A stretch of 11,355 bases of DNA, taken from positions 1 to 11,355 of the forward strand of contig JAFXMP010000286.1 of NCBI GenBank assembly GCA_017530275.1, in the 5' to 3' direction. The notes beneath the pieces were generated by a model that searched no databases, was not told where the DNA came from, and was given only the letters and a program-made list of their open reading frames with translations. The translations under genes and the position numbers were made by a program. This document shows positions 1-7,401 of the stretch, piece by piece; the first letter of the stretch is position 1, and each line of letters opens with the position of its first letter. Origin of the DNA: Clostridia bacterium (lineage in GTDB: Bacteria > Bacillota_A > Clostridia > Christensenellales > Aristaeellaceae).

Positions 1-65
1 CGTGGGATGGAAGGGCCAAGGGCCTGCTCATAGGCCCTGGCAAAAATCAGCTTCTGGTTTATCAT
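1..65 (-). CDS. 5' end of a second GH32-like (beta-fructosidase) gene, partial
   Basis: Only the first 21 codons are inside the window and the gene continues past the left edge. The start is well supported: a GAGGTGA ribosome binding site overlaps the TGA of the upstream GH32 gene, with 5 nt to the ATG, so the two genes are probably translationally coupled. There is no signal peptide, so the product should be cytoplasmic. The stretch FARAYEQALGPSIP resembles the N-terminal helix that precedes the catalytic WMNDPNG motif in cytoplasmic GH32 enzymes (sucrose-6-phosphate hydrolase or beta-fructofuranosidase). The family call is from memory of such N-termini on very few residues and is an inference. 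It fits the context: an intracellular fructosidase would finish the breakdown of imported fructo-oligosaccharides. Confidence 0.5.
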   Translation of the reverse strand, partial: MINQKLIFARAYEQALGPSIP

Positions 66-75
66 GGAGATCACC

Positions 76-1626
76 TCAACGTGTATATTCGCGCAGATCG
101 GTGAATGTGACGCTGTTGTTTTCCGCGAAGATGCGGATGGGCTTGCCGCTGACGCCATAGAGGCGCACCGTCAGGGAAGCCAGGTCGTCCAGGTAGAAGA
201 TACCCACGGAGCCTTCCTGAATGTAGGTGAAGGAATACTCCCTGTCTTTTTCCAGCACAGCAGCGGTTTCGGTGATGAGGGTTCCGCCCTCGTTGAACAA
301 AAGCTGAATGGTTTGGCTGGCCGGGTCGAGGGAAATCATCTTGTATTTGCCCGCCTGGCCGTTGTAGTCAAATACCAGGCCAAAGCTGCCTTTGCCGGTA
401 TAGGTGAATTTCCCGGTGAGCTTGAAGCTCTCGTAGCAGGTAAAGACTTCCGTGTAGTTGTACCGGGAACCGGCCTGAACCTGGAGGGTATCTTCTTCGA
501 TGACCAGCTTTCGGCGCTGGCTGAACTGTCCGGCCACCTGATCCACAGGCAGCAGGGCCAGATCGCCGTTGTCCTTGCGGATCAGCTTCTGCACCGCCAA
601 ATTACCCGCCCAGCCGGAAACCTCGGAGGTGGAGGAAGGGGATTCGCTGCGCCGGGCCCAGCCCACCATGTACGCCCCGTCAGGCCCTTTCACGTGCTTG
701 GCGGCGTAGAACAGCTTGCCGTCCAGCCGCTTGGGTTCTCCATAGGGGCCATAGGGCGTTTCGGAGGAAGCATACCAAAGGGTATCGTCCTGGGCGGAAT
801 AGGTGATGTACCAGGTATCACCTAACTTGAAGGTATCGCTGCATTCCAGGTTCCAGAAATTGCCCACAGGGTTGGTAAAAATGATGCCGTCATAGGTGAT
901 CTTTTGCAAATCCCCGCTGACCGTATATTTCAAGATGCGGGCCGTGTTGCCCTGGGATGCGGTAATGGTCAGGGTGATGGTGTCGGTGGCTTCGTCGTAA
1001 TATGCCTGGGGATCACGGAAATCGTTCTTCTGGCCCAGGGAAGCGTCGGGGGTAATGGCCCAATCTTCCATTTTTTCAAAATGGGTCAGATCGCTGCCCT
1101 TGGCAACCATGACCTTTTCCATGTATTCATAGATATTGGAGGAAGCGTGGCCGGTGTAGAAGAAATAATAGGTATCCTTGACCTTCACCACCGATCCGGT
1201 GCCAGCCCAGCCGTCCTGCCCGCCGGAACGGCTGGATTCGATGATGGGGGCGTCGTATTCTGTGTAGGTGAGGAAATCCGTTGTGGTGGTCAGGTACAGG
1301 GAATGGTTGTAGCTATCGCCGCCCTCTTTGAGATAATAGATGTAATAGGTGCCGTTCTCATAATAGGGCATGGTGTCGCCCACATAGGGCTGGCTGATGC
1401 CGTCGATGGCGGGCAGGAAGAAGGCCTTGTATTCATAGGCCGCTTCCTGGCTGCCGGGTGTGCGCAGAGAGGAGAAATCCTTATCGTCCGTGACTTCCGC
1501 GAAGGGCTCGCCCTGCTCTTTCGGCGCTTCCGTAGCGGCTGGCGTTGCGTCGTTTCCTCCGCAGCCCGTCAGCAATACGCACAGAACACACAGCACGGCG
1601 ATGACCCCCATCATTTTACGCTTCAT
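76..1626 (-). CDS. Surface lipoprotein, GH32-type glycoside hydrolase (probable fructan hydrolase)
   Basis: 516 aa. Residues 1-22 are a lipoprotein signal with lipobox LTGC (Cys22), followed by a short polar linker, so the enzyme should be anchored to the outer face of the membrane. The catalytic part (about 65-355) shows the order of GH32 five-bladed propeller motifs: VGDTMPYY with Asp84 as candidate nucleophile, a YTGH strand (157-160), FRDP (203-206) with Asp205 as transition-state stabiliser, and ECSD (261-264) with Glu261 as acid/base. Residues about 365-516 look like the GH32 C-terminal beta-sandwich, ending in a typical IFAENNSVTFTDL strand. The usual NDPNG motif is replaced by GD-x-MP, so this is a divergent clade and exact specificity (levan, inulin, other fructoside) cannot be read. 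GH43 is the main alternative, but the EC-D motif and C-terminal sandwich favour GH32. AGGAGG at 1632-1637 with 5-nt spacing fixes the start. It lies 67 bp after the CBM-protein gene, with a hairpin between. Confidence 0.8.
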   Translation of the reverse strand: MKRKMMGVIAVLCVLCVLLTGCGGNDATPAATEAPKEQGEPFAEVTDDKDFSSLRTPGSQEAAYEYKAFFLPAIDGISQPYVGDTMPYYENGTYYIYYLKEGGDSYNHSLYLTTTTDFLTYTEYDAPIIESSRSGGQDGWAGTGSVVKVKDTYYFFYTGHASSNIYEYMEKVMVAKGSDLTHFEKMEDWAITPDASLGQKNDFRDPQAYYDEATDTITLTITASQGNTARILKYTVSGDLQKITYDGIIFTNPVGNFWNLECSDTFKLGDTWYITYSAQDDTLWYASSETPYGPYGEPKRLDGKLFYAAKHVKGPDGAYMVGWARRSESPSSTSEVSGWAGNLAVQKLIRKDNGDLALLPVDQVAGQFSQRRKLVIEEDTLQVQAGSRYNYTEVFTCYESFKLTGKFTYTGKGSFGLVFDYNGQAGKYKMISLDPASQTIQLLFNEGGTLITETAAVLEKDREYSFTYIQEGSVGIFYLDDLASLTVRLYGVSGKPIRIFAENNSVTFTDLREYTR

Positions 1627-1648
1627 TGCAGCCTCCTGATAGACGGAT

Positions 1649-1677
1649 AGGGAGGACGATTCAAAACCATCCTCCCT
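1649..1677 (-). promoter_or_regulatory. Intercistronic stem-loop before the GH32 gene
   Basis: Perfect 8-bp inverted repeat, AGGGAGGA/TCCTCCCT, with a 13-nt loop, in the 67-bp gap between the CBM-protein gene and the GH32 gene. On the transcribed (minus) strand no T-run follows, so it is not a normal terminator for the operon. A T-rich stretch follows it only on the plus strand. A likely role is to stabilise the upstream message or set unequal expression of the operon parts. The TCCTCCCT arm could also pair with the AGGAGG ribosome binding site 12 nt further on, giving an alternative fold. The structure is seen; the role is inferred. Confidence 0.5.
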
Positions 1678-1693
1678 GTTCGTTTTTCTGTGC

Positions 1694-3505
1694 TTACAGC
1701 ACGCTCATCTGGTAAACGGTGATGTTCTGGAATTCAATGGTGACTTCGCCCAGGTTGGCGGTCGCTTCGGAGCCGAACTGGAACAGCAGCTCGAAGTTCA
1801 TATCCATGATGAAGGTATCGGTGGTGGCGAAGCGGAAGGTCTGGAATTCCTGGGTCAAAGACATGCCCTCAGCAAAGCGGGGGTCCCAGCCGCCCATGGG
1901 GTTCAGGAACACGCCGCAGCTTACGTCCTTATCCGCCTTGGCGGTGATCTCCACGATGTAATAGCTGTCGGAGGCCAGAACCAGGGGATTGCCGGTGTAG
2001 CCGCAGATCAGCTTGTTGTGCCAATCGACCGTGCCGCCATTGTCGATGCGGTAGAATAAGCTGCCGTTCTCCGTCCAGATGGTGCCCACGCCGCGCTCGT
2101 TATCCTCATCGGTGCCGTTGAAGGTTTCCCAGGGATAATCGGCATTTTCAGCGTTGGCAGTATTACGCCCGAAGGGCATGAAGGCTTCGATGGTTTTGTT
2201 GGTTTCCTTGTCGCCTTCCACTTTGCCACACACCACGTCCTTGATGGTGATGGTATTGGCGGTCACTCCCTCGGGCGCGTTGCCGATCTGCAAACGGATC
2301 ACGGGATCGGCCACATACGCTTCAGCGGTGAACACAGCGGAGACGACCACCTCTTCACCGGCAGGAGCGCCCAAGCCGTTGAAGTTGGCCCGGCATTCCC
2401 AGCTCCTCAGTTCGCTTTCCACCAGCACTTCTCCGCTCTGGCCGTTCGCCGCGTTGAGGGTGAAGCTGTAATAATACTTCTGGCCCTGCTCGATTTCCAG
2501 GCCGCCCAGACCGATGTTTGCCTTGATGCTCCAAACGCCGCCCTCGGTGGGATAATTGTCAATGGTCACAATCGCAGTTCCGTCAAAGGCTACAGAGGCG
2601 TTCGCTCCGTCTCCCGCGTCCACGGTCACGCCGCCCGCAGTCAGATCAGCGGTGTAAACGGGAACCTGGTGTTCTTCGCCGGAAATCTCATATATTTCGA
2701 TCTTGTCGATGGTAACGGTGAAATCCTCGGGGGTGGTGTCGGCAGCGTTGTCCGGGTTGGGGGTGATTTTGCCTAAGTTGAAGAGCAGTTCCGTGCTGCC
2801 TTCCCCGGAAGCGGAGAAGTTCAGTTCGATGGGGGCGATGTTCTCCTCGATCCGCGCGTTCCACACAGCGCCGAAGGTGGCCCAGCCCTCCGCGTTCTCG
2901 TCCCGGGCGATGAAATGGGCGTAGGTGGGCTTGGTGGATTTGGCCCAAATCTTGATCTTGTAATCAGCGGCTTTGAGGGCGAAGCCCGCCTTGGCAAGCT
3001 GCACGTCCCCATCCCCGTTGCCGGGGTTGGCAATCTCGATCACATACGCGCCGGATTTCAGCGCGGCGGAAGCGGAAGCGGCTTCGCCGATCTTCGCTTC
3101 CCAGCCGTGATTGTCGGTCACTTCCTGGGTGCTGAAATCAAAGGCTTTATAGACCACTTCTTCGCTCTTTTTCTTGGTGACGGTCAACGTGGCGTAGGCT
3201 TCGGCGACGTTGCCGTCCTTATCGGTGACAGAGTAGATCAGCTCATATTCGCCCGCGGTTTCCGGGGTGGTCTTGCCATTGCGGAAGGTCAGGTCGGGCA
3301 TGGCTTCCACGGTGATCATGTCGGTCAGGTCGCCATCTTCCGCATCGGTAGCGGTCAGACCCGCCAGGGCGTCAAACTCGGTGCCCGCTTCCACGGTCTG
3401 ATCCGCTTCACCGGTGATGGTGGGGCCGCCCTCGGCCAGGGCAAACGTGCCAAAGCAGCTCATGCACAGAACCAGCGCCAGGATGAGAGCAATGGATTTC
3501 TTCAT
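1694..3505 (-). CDS. Secreted modular protein: Ig-like domain plus three CBM-like beta-sandwiches, no catalytic domain
   Basis: 603 aa. A signal peptide ends at ALA (22-24) before Glu25; an alternative Cys17 lipobox is poor, so a freely secreted protein is more likely. Residues about 28-110 are a bacterial Ig-like domain of the DUF5011/HYR kind, with the TATDAEDGDLT and GEYELIYSVTDKDGN signatures. Three units follow, at about 117-275, 281-430 and 440-603. Each is rich in alternating beta strands and each closes with a similar strand (VTIDKIEIYE, ITIKDVVCG, VTIEFQNITVY), as in the CBM4/9-like jelly-roll superfamily. They are diverged from one another and I cannot assign a CBM family. No glycosidase motif, sortase signal or C-terminal membrane helix is seen. 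The gene sits between the solute-binding protein and the surface GH32, 14 bp after the former with GGGAGG at 3514-3519. This suggests it captures the polysaccharide or bridges it to the cell wall. Domain calls are by pattern only. Confidence 0.7.
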   Translation of the reverse strand: MKKSIALILALVLCMSCFGTFALAEGGPTITGEADQTVEAGTEFDALAGLTATDAEDGDLTDMITVEAMPDLTFRNGKTTPETAGEYELIYSVTDKDGNVAEAYATLTVTKKKSEEVVYKAFDFSTQEVTDNHGWEAKIGEAASASAALKSGAYVIEIANPGNGDGDVQLAKAGFALKAADYKIKIWAKSTKPTYAHFIARDENAEGWATFGAVWNARIEENIAPIELNFSASGEGSTELLFNLGKITPNPDNAADTTPEDFTVTIDKIEIYEISGEEHQVPVYTADLTAGGVTVDAGDGANASVAFDGTAIVTIDNYPTEGGVWSIKANIGLGGLEIEQGQKYYYSFTLNAANGQSGEVLVESELRSWECRANFNGLGAPAGEEVVVSAVFTAEAYVADPVIRLQIGNAPEGVTANTITIKDVVCGKVEGDKETNKTIEAFMPFGRNTANAENADYPWETFNGTDEDNERGVGTIWTENGSLFYRIDNGGTVDWHNKLICGYTGNPLVLASDSYYIVEITAKADKDVSCGVFLNPMGGWDPRFAEGMSLTQEFQTFRFATTDTFIMDMNFELLFQFGSEATANLGEVTIEFQNITVYQMSVL

Positions 3506-3519
3506 GTTCGTTTCCTCCC

Positions 3520-5295
3520 TTATTGCGCGATATAGCGGTCATAGGCGTCCTGATAGACCTTCTGGATGCCCGCCAGGTTGACTTTGCCGTTCAGATCGTT
3601 CTGGAAGCTCTGCCAGGCCGCGTCGGATACGCCGCCCTTCATGAGCCAGGTGATCAGGTTGGTGCGGATATAGTCGTTCAGGTTGGTTTCATAGTTGCTC
3701 AGGGTGTTGAGTTCTTCCAGGGTGAACTGCAGGTTGGGGAAGGGCTTGACGGTTTCGGGCACAAAGGGCTTGGCGCAGAGCTGCAGGCGTTCCAAACGCA
3801 GCTGGGCGCGGGGCTCCATATTCACCACGTTGTTCCAGGCGTATTCGCCCAGGTAGATGATGCCAAGAGGTGCGTTCTGCAAGCGGAGTTCGTCGCTTGT
3901 TACGCCTTCGGGCAGGGGCTTTTGTACCAGCATGCCCTTTTCGTCCCGTTCTTCTTCATACACGATGCCGATGGGGCCGTAGTTGATCTGAGCGGAAACA
4001 ACGGGATCATAGTAGCGGTCAAAATAGGCCAGCAGGATTTCGGGATACTTGCAGGTGGCGAACAGGATCACTTCGCCGGTGCCCACTTCGGGGTTGTTGG
4101 ACACGCAGATGGTCTGGTCGCCATTTGGGCCGATGAGAGGGCTGCACACGATGTAGTTTTCGGGGTTGCTGACCACGGTTTCGCTCTCCCACCAATAGAA
4201 AGCGCCGTAGGTTTCCAGGCCCTTGCCGTTGGCCAGGAAGTTGTCCTGGCTCTGCTCGAAGGATACCTTGTCGATGAGGCCCTGATCCACCCAGCCCGCA
4301 ATAAAGTTGGTAGCTTCCTTGAAGCGGTCGTCCTGCACGGTGTAGGTCACTTTGCCGTCCAAGATCACCCGATGCTCCAGGTTGTCGTTCAGGCCGAACA
4401 TGCCGTACAGGTCGCACTGGTTGCCCTGCCAGTTGTTGTAAACGAAGCTCAGGGGCCGTTCATCGTCGGTCTTGCCGTTGCCGTTCATGTCGTGGTCGCG
4501 GAAATAGGTGAGCAGCTGCTCCATCTGAGCGGAGGTCAGGGCCAGGCCGTCCTTGAGCTGATCTTCCGTCAAGCCTTCCACAGCGCCGGCGGCGATGGCT
4601 TCTTTCGTCCAGTTCACGTTCAGGAACAGCAGGTTCGGGCTTTGCAGCAGGCCCATTTCCTCGATGCGGGGCAGGGTGTAAATTTTGCCGTCGGATACGT
4701 TGATGAGCTGGGCCTTGATGTCAGGCCGCTCTTCCAGCAGCTTTTTGAAGTTGGGCATGTAGTCCAGATAATCGCTGATGGGCACCAGAACCTTGCGGCG
4801 GGCGTACTTGATGATTTCGCCGGAGCTCATACCGGCGTGATACAGCGCGTCGGGCCGGTTGTCGGCGTTGCCGAAGATCAGGTTCTTCTGCTGGGCGTAC
4901 ACAGATTCGGACACGTTTTCCCATTCCACCCGCACGTTGGTCTGGGCGAACAGGTCGTTCATAATCTTCATGTCGTTGTAATCCAGGGCGGAGGCGTTCT
5001 TGGAGGAATACACCCGGAAGGAGATTTCCTGCGCGCCTTTTTCATTCAGGATCGGCGCGGAGGCATCCGCCCACTGGAAGCCGTAGGTATCGATGAGGGG
5101 ATTGCCGGTAGACGCCTGGGCAGCGGCAGCCTGTGTGTCAGCCGCAGGGGCCTGCGTATCAGCAGCGGGGGCGGCTGTGGCGGCAGGAGCGTCGGTCGCT
5201 TTGGGTTCTTCCTTCTTGTCACCGCCGCAGGCGGTCAGGGTGACCGCAATGACCACCAGCAGGAGCAGGGCCAGCCATTTCTTCATGTTCTTCAT
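3520..5295 (-). CDS. ABC transporter solute-binding lipoprotein, LplA-like
   Basis: 591 aa. The lipoprotein signal has lipobox LTAC with Cys23. An Ala/Pro/Thr/Gln-rich spacer (about 31-63) tethers the binding domain. The mature part (about 65-591) has the look of the large oligosaccharide-binding proteins of the LplA/YtcQ type: a DNRPDALYHAG segment near 145, the ligand-side LYGMFGLN region, and an EF-hand-like calcium loop starting at Asp267 (D-H-D-M-N-G-N-G-K-T-D-D), a common mark of this group. It should deliver oligosaccharides, here probably fructo-oligosaccharides, to the two permeases encoded just upstream. Two ATGs are close together (5295 and 5286). The first is chosen because AAGGAGGA at 5303-5310 lies 7 nt before it and directly follows the permease stop codon. 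Substrate is inferred only from the neighbouring GH32 genes. Confidence 0.88.
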   Translation of the reverse strand: MKNMKKWLALLLLVVIAVTLTACGGDKKEEPKATDAPAATAAPAADTQAPAADTQAAAAQASTGNPLIDTYGFQWADASAPILNEKGAQEISFRVYSSKNASALDYNDMKIMNDLFAQTNVRVEWENVSESVYAQQKNLIFGNADNRPDALYHAGMSSGEIIKYARRKVLVPISDYLDYMPNFKKLLEERPDIKAQLINVSDGKIYTLPRIEEMGLLQSPNLLFLNVNWTKEAIAAGAVEGLTEDQLKDGLALTSAQMEQLLTYFRDHDMNGNGKTDDERPLSFVYNNWQGNQCDLYGMFGLNDNLEHRVILDGKVTYTVQDDRFKEATNFIAGWVDQGLIDKVSFEQSQDNFLANGKGLETYGAFYWWESETVVSNPENYIVCSPLIGPNGDQTICVSNNPEVGTGEVILFATCKYPEILLAYFDRYYDPVVSAQINYGPIGIVYEEERDEKGMLVQKPLPEGVTSDELRLQNAPLGIIYLGEYAWNNVVNMEPRAQLRLERLQLCAKPFVPETVKPFPNLQFTLEELNTLSNYETNLNDYIRTNLITWLMKGGVSDAAWQSFQNDLNGKVNLAGIQKVYQDAYDRYIAQ

Positions 5296-5310
5296 TCCGT
5301 TTTCCTCCTT

Positions 5311-6225
5311 TTAGCCTTTCAGGGAACCAATCATGACGCCCTGAGCAAAGTATTTCTGCACGAAGGGATACAGGCACAGCACGGGGATACTGGAAACGAT
5401 CACGGAGACGTATTTCAGTTGGTTCGCCAGGCGGTATTGCTGCAAAATGGTTTCACCGCTGCCGCCCACGGTGCTTTCGGAAGCGATGAGGATTTCTTTC
5501 AGCACCAGCTGCAGGGGATATTTCTTTTCATCCTGCAGGAAGATCATAGCGCCGAAGTAGCTGTTCCACTGGCCTACAGCGTAGTACAGTGCCATGACGG
5601 CGATGATGGCCTTGGACAGGGGCAGGATGATTTCAAAGAAGGTCCTGAATTTTCCCGCGCCGTCGATGCGGGCCGCTTCCAGCAAGCCTTCCGGGATGGA
5701 GGATTCAAAGAATGTCTTGCTCATGAACAGGTTCCACACGGACAGGATGGCGGGCAGGATCACGGCCCAGGCGGAGTTGATGAGCTTCAGGCTGCTCATC
5801 ACGTTATAGAAGGGAATCAGGCCGCCGCCAAAGAACATGGGGATGATGAAGTAAATCATCCAGAATTTCTTGCCGGGGGTGGTCTTGCGGCTCAGAGCCC
5901 AGCCCGCGGGGATGGTGACCACCAGGGACAGCGCTACGGTAACCAGGGTGTAGATAATGGTGTTCAGGTAGCCCGTCCAGATGTCCTGGCGCTGGAATAC
6001 CTTCTGATACCCTTCAAAGGTGATCCGCACCGGGGCCAGCACCACTTCGCCGCCCAGCACGGCGTCCGGGTCGGAGAAAGAAGCGATAACAATGAAGTAG
6101 ATGGGGTACAGAATGATCAGCGCCAGCAGGCTCAGGAACAGGGTGTTGAGGATGAAGAATACTTTATCGCCCTTAGTGTCCTTCAGCGCATGGTACTTAT
6201 CGTATTTCAGGCTCTTTACGCTCAT
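5311..6225 (-). CDS. ABC sugar transporter permease, LplC/YtcP-type
   Basis: 304 aa inner-membrane permease of the carbohydrate-uptake-1 class. About six membrane helices are visible (near 23-45, 88-108, 122-142, 151-169, 203-223, 272-290). The cytoplasmic EAA loop that docks on the ATPase is at about 179-203 (EAARIDGAGKFRTFFEIILP). The C-terminus ends QGVMIGSLKG, typical of the LplC/YtcP group. It should form a heterodimer with the product of the gene 12 bp upstream. The start is supported by a GGGGGGAG ribosome binding site just before the ATG. All three transport genes (this one, the upstream permease and the binding protein) lie in the same codon phase with gaps of 12 and 15 bp, consistent with one transcript. 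No ATP-binding subunit is present in the window. Confidence 0.93.
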   Translation of the reverse strand: MSVKSLKYDKYHALKDTKGDKVFFILNTLFLSLLALIILYPIYFIVIASFSDPDAVLGGEVVLAPVRITFEGYQKVFQRQDIWTGYLNTIIYTLVTVALSLVVTIPAGWALSRKTTPGKKFWMIYFIIPMFFGGGLIPFYNVMSSLKLINSAWAVILPAILSVWNLFMSKTFFESSIPEGLLEAARIDGAGKFRTFFEIILPLSKAIIAVMALYYAVGQWNSYFGAMIFLQDEKKYPLQLVLKEILIASESTVGGSGETILQQYRLANQLKYVSVIVSSIPVLCLYPFVQKYFAQGVMIGSLKG

Positions 6226-6237
6226 TTCTCTCCCCCC

Positions 6238-7209
6238 TTACCACAGCGAATTTTCGGAGAACCGCTTGGAGGTCGTGTTGGCGATAATCAGCAGGATCAC
6301 GTTGATCACCGAGCTGAACAGGCCGATGGCCGTGGCATATGCCTGATCCGGCACGCCTGTCAAGCCGCGTTTGTAAACGTAGGTAGCGATGAGTTCGCTG
6401 ACACCTAAGTTGCCGTCCGTCTGCATCAACAGGGCCTTTTCGTGGCCAACGCCCATCAGGCCGCCGATGGACATGATGAGCATCAGGCTGATCATGGGCA
6501 TGATGGCGGGGATGTCCACGTGGATCACCCGCTGGAACCGGGTCGCGCCGTCGATCATGGCCGCTTCATGATGCACCGGGTCTACGTTGGACAGGGCGGC
6601 GATGTAGATCACAGCGCTCCATCCGAAGTCCTGCCAGTTGCTGGAGAGGATGTACATGGGCCGGAAAGCGGAGTTTTCCAGGAAGTAGGAAATGCGTTCC
6701 CCGCCCAGGTGGGCCGCGATGTTGTTCACCAGGCCGTAGCGGCCGAAGAACAGTTGCAGCATACCGACCAGCACCACCAGGGAGATGAAGTGCGGTGCGG
6801 TGTAGATGGTCTGGAACACCTTGCCGACTCTCTTGCTTTTCAGGGCATTCAGGGACAGGGAAACCAGGATGGGCAGCGGGAAGCCGATGATGAAGCCGAA
6901 GATGCACAGCAGGAAGGTGTTTTTCATCAGGGGCCAGAACTGCACGTCGTTGAAGAACCGGGTGAAGTTCTCAAAACCGACCCAGATGGTTTCGCTGGAC
7001 AGGATTTTGTCGCCGGGCATGAAGTCCTGGAACGCGATCAGCACACCGTAGATGGGCAGGTAATTGAACAGGAAGACCACCAGCACCGCCGGGAAAATCA
7101 TGACTAGGTACGGGGAATTCTCCCGGAAATCCCGCAGCCGTTTTTTCAGGCTGCGCTTTTCCTTCTTGGGCCGCATCAGCGCGGCTGGGGCTTGCTTTGC
7201 GCCTTGCAT
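6238..7209 (-). CDS. ABC sugar transporter permease, LplB-type
   Basis: 323 aa from the chosen start. A longer form from 7254 (15 more residues) is possible, but GAGGAGGG at 7215-7222 sits 5 nt before the ATG at 7209 and decides for the shorter protein. The N-terminus is strongly basic (about 13-29), followed by membrane helices near 33-60, 97-120, 137-156, 194-207, 236-255 and 292-311. The EAA loop is at about 214-234 (EAAMIDGATRFQRVIHVDIP), the ATPase docking site of binding-protein-dependent permeases. Features such as FNYLPIYGVLIAFQDF and the YTAPHFIS segment are characteristic of the LplB/YteP group. It is the first gene of the operon and follows a leader of about 185 nt containing predicted stem-loops. 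Its partner is the LplC-type permease 12 bp downstream. Confidence 0.92.
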   Translation of the reverse strand: MQGAKQAPAALMRPKKEKRSLKKRLRDFRENSPYLVMIFPAVLVVFLFNYLPIYGVLIAFQDFMPGDKILSSETIWVGFENFTRFFNDVQFWPLMKNTFLLCIFGFIIGFPLPILVSLSLNALKSKRVGKVFQTIYTAPHFISLVVLVGMLQLFFGRYGLVNNIAAHLGGERISYFLENSAFRPMYILSSNWQDFGWSAVIYIAALSNVDPVHHEAAMIDGATRFQRVIHVDIPAIMPMISLMLIMSIGGLMGVGHEKALLMQTDGNLGVSELIATYVYKRGLTGVPDQAYATAIGLFSSVINVILLIIANTTSKRFSENSLW

Positions 7210-7214
7210 TGTTT

Positions 7215-7222
7215 CCCTCCTC
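7215..7222 (-). promoter_or_regulatory. Ribosome binding site deciding the lplB-type start
   Basis: GAGGAGGG on the minus strand, 5 nt before the ATG at 7209. It lies inside the longer open frame beginning at 7254 and so supports the shorter start. Confidence 0.8.
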
Positions 7223-7252
7223 TTTCCTATGCCGTAATTGAGATGGAGTTCC

Positions 7253-7317
7253 AAATCCGAGGCCGGATCATCGGTTCAAGAAAGCCTCCCTTCCGAAAAA
7301 CCTATCCGGTCGGATTT
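7253..7317 (-). promoter_or_regulatory. Long stem-loop in the 5' leader of the uptake operon
   Basis: On the transcript, AAATCCGACCGGAT (7317-7304) can pair with ATCCGG-CC-TCGGATTT (7268-7253), giving 14 base pairs with a 2-nt bulge. A further GGTT/AACC pairing (7302-7299 with 7276-7273) extends it inward. The loop contains a U5 run and a GGAAGGGAGG stretch. The base of the stem ends 43 nt before the lplB-type ATG. No U-run follows the stem, so it is not a classic intrinsic terminator on either strand. It may be a message stabiliser, a protein-binding leader element or an uncharacterised cis-regulatory RNA. The pairing was read directly; the function is unknown. Confidence 0.55.
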
Positions 7318-7356
7318 ACATTCAGTGTCGGAGTTCGTAACCGCGATGGAAACATG

Positions 7357-7377
7357 CTGTAAATCTTATGTCTACAG
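7357..7377 (-). repeat. Inverted repeat near the predicted transcript start (possible operator or hairpin)
   Basis: CTGTAGA and TTTACAG (minus strand) flank a 7-nt centre; six of seven positions match and the seventh is a G.U pair in RNA. It lies about 18-38 nt downstream of the predicted start of the uptake operon transcript. It could be a roadblock operator for the divergently encoded LacI-family regulator or a small hairpin at the start of the leader. The evidence is modest. Confidence 0.35.
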
Positions 7378-7401
7378 ATGCTTTACGTTTCTTTCGACTT
7401 T

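Noticed and set aside
64..1650. Two long plus-strand open frames opposite the GH32 gene
   Set aside because: They are antisense shadows of a gene with a lipobox, catalytic motifs and a good ribosome binding site; they have no recognisable domain or context.
1649..1690. Intrinsic terminator between the CBM-protein and GH32 genes
   Set aside because: The T-run follows the hairpin only on the plus strand, where no gene is transcribed toward it; on the operon strand the hairpin is followed by mixed sequence.
3523..6408. A 961-codon open frame on the plus strand opposite the binding protein and both permeases
   Set aside because: It is codon-aligned antisense to three clear genes that share the same phase. 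It stays open because these genes avoid TTA, CTA and TCA codons. Its translation has no recognisable domain, and it overlaps genes with strong family signatures.
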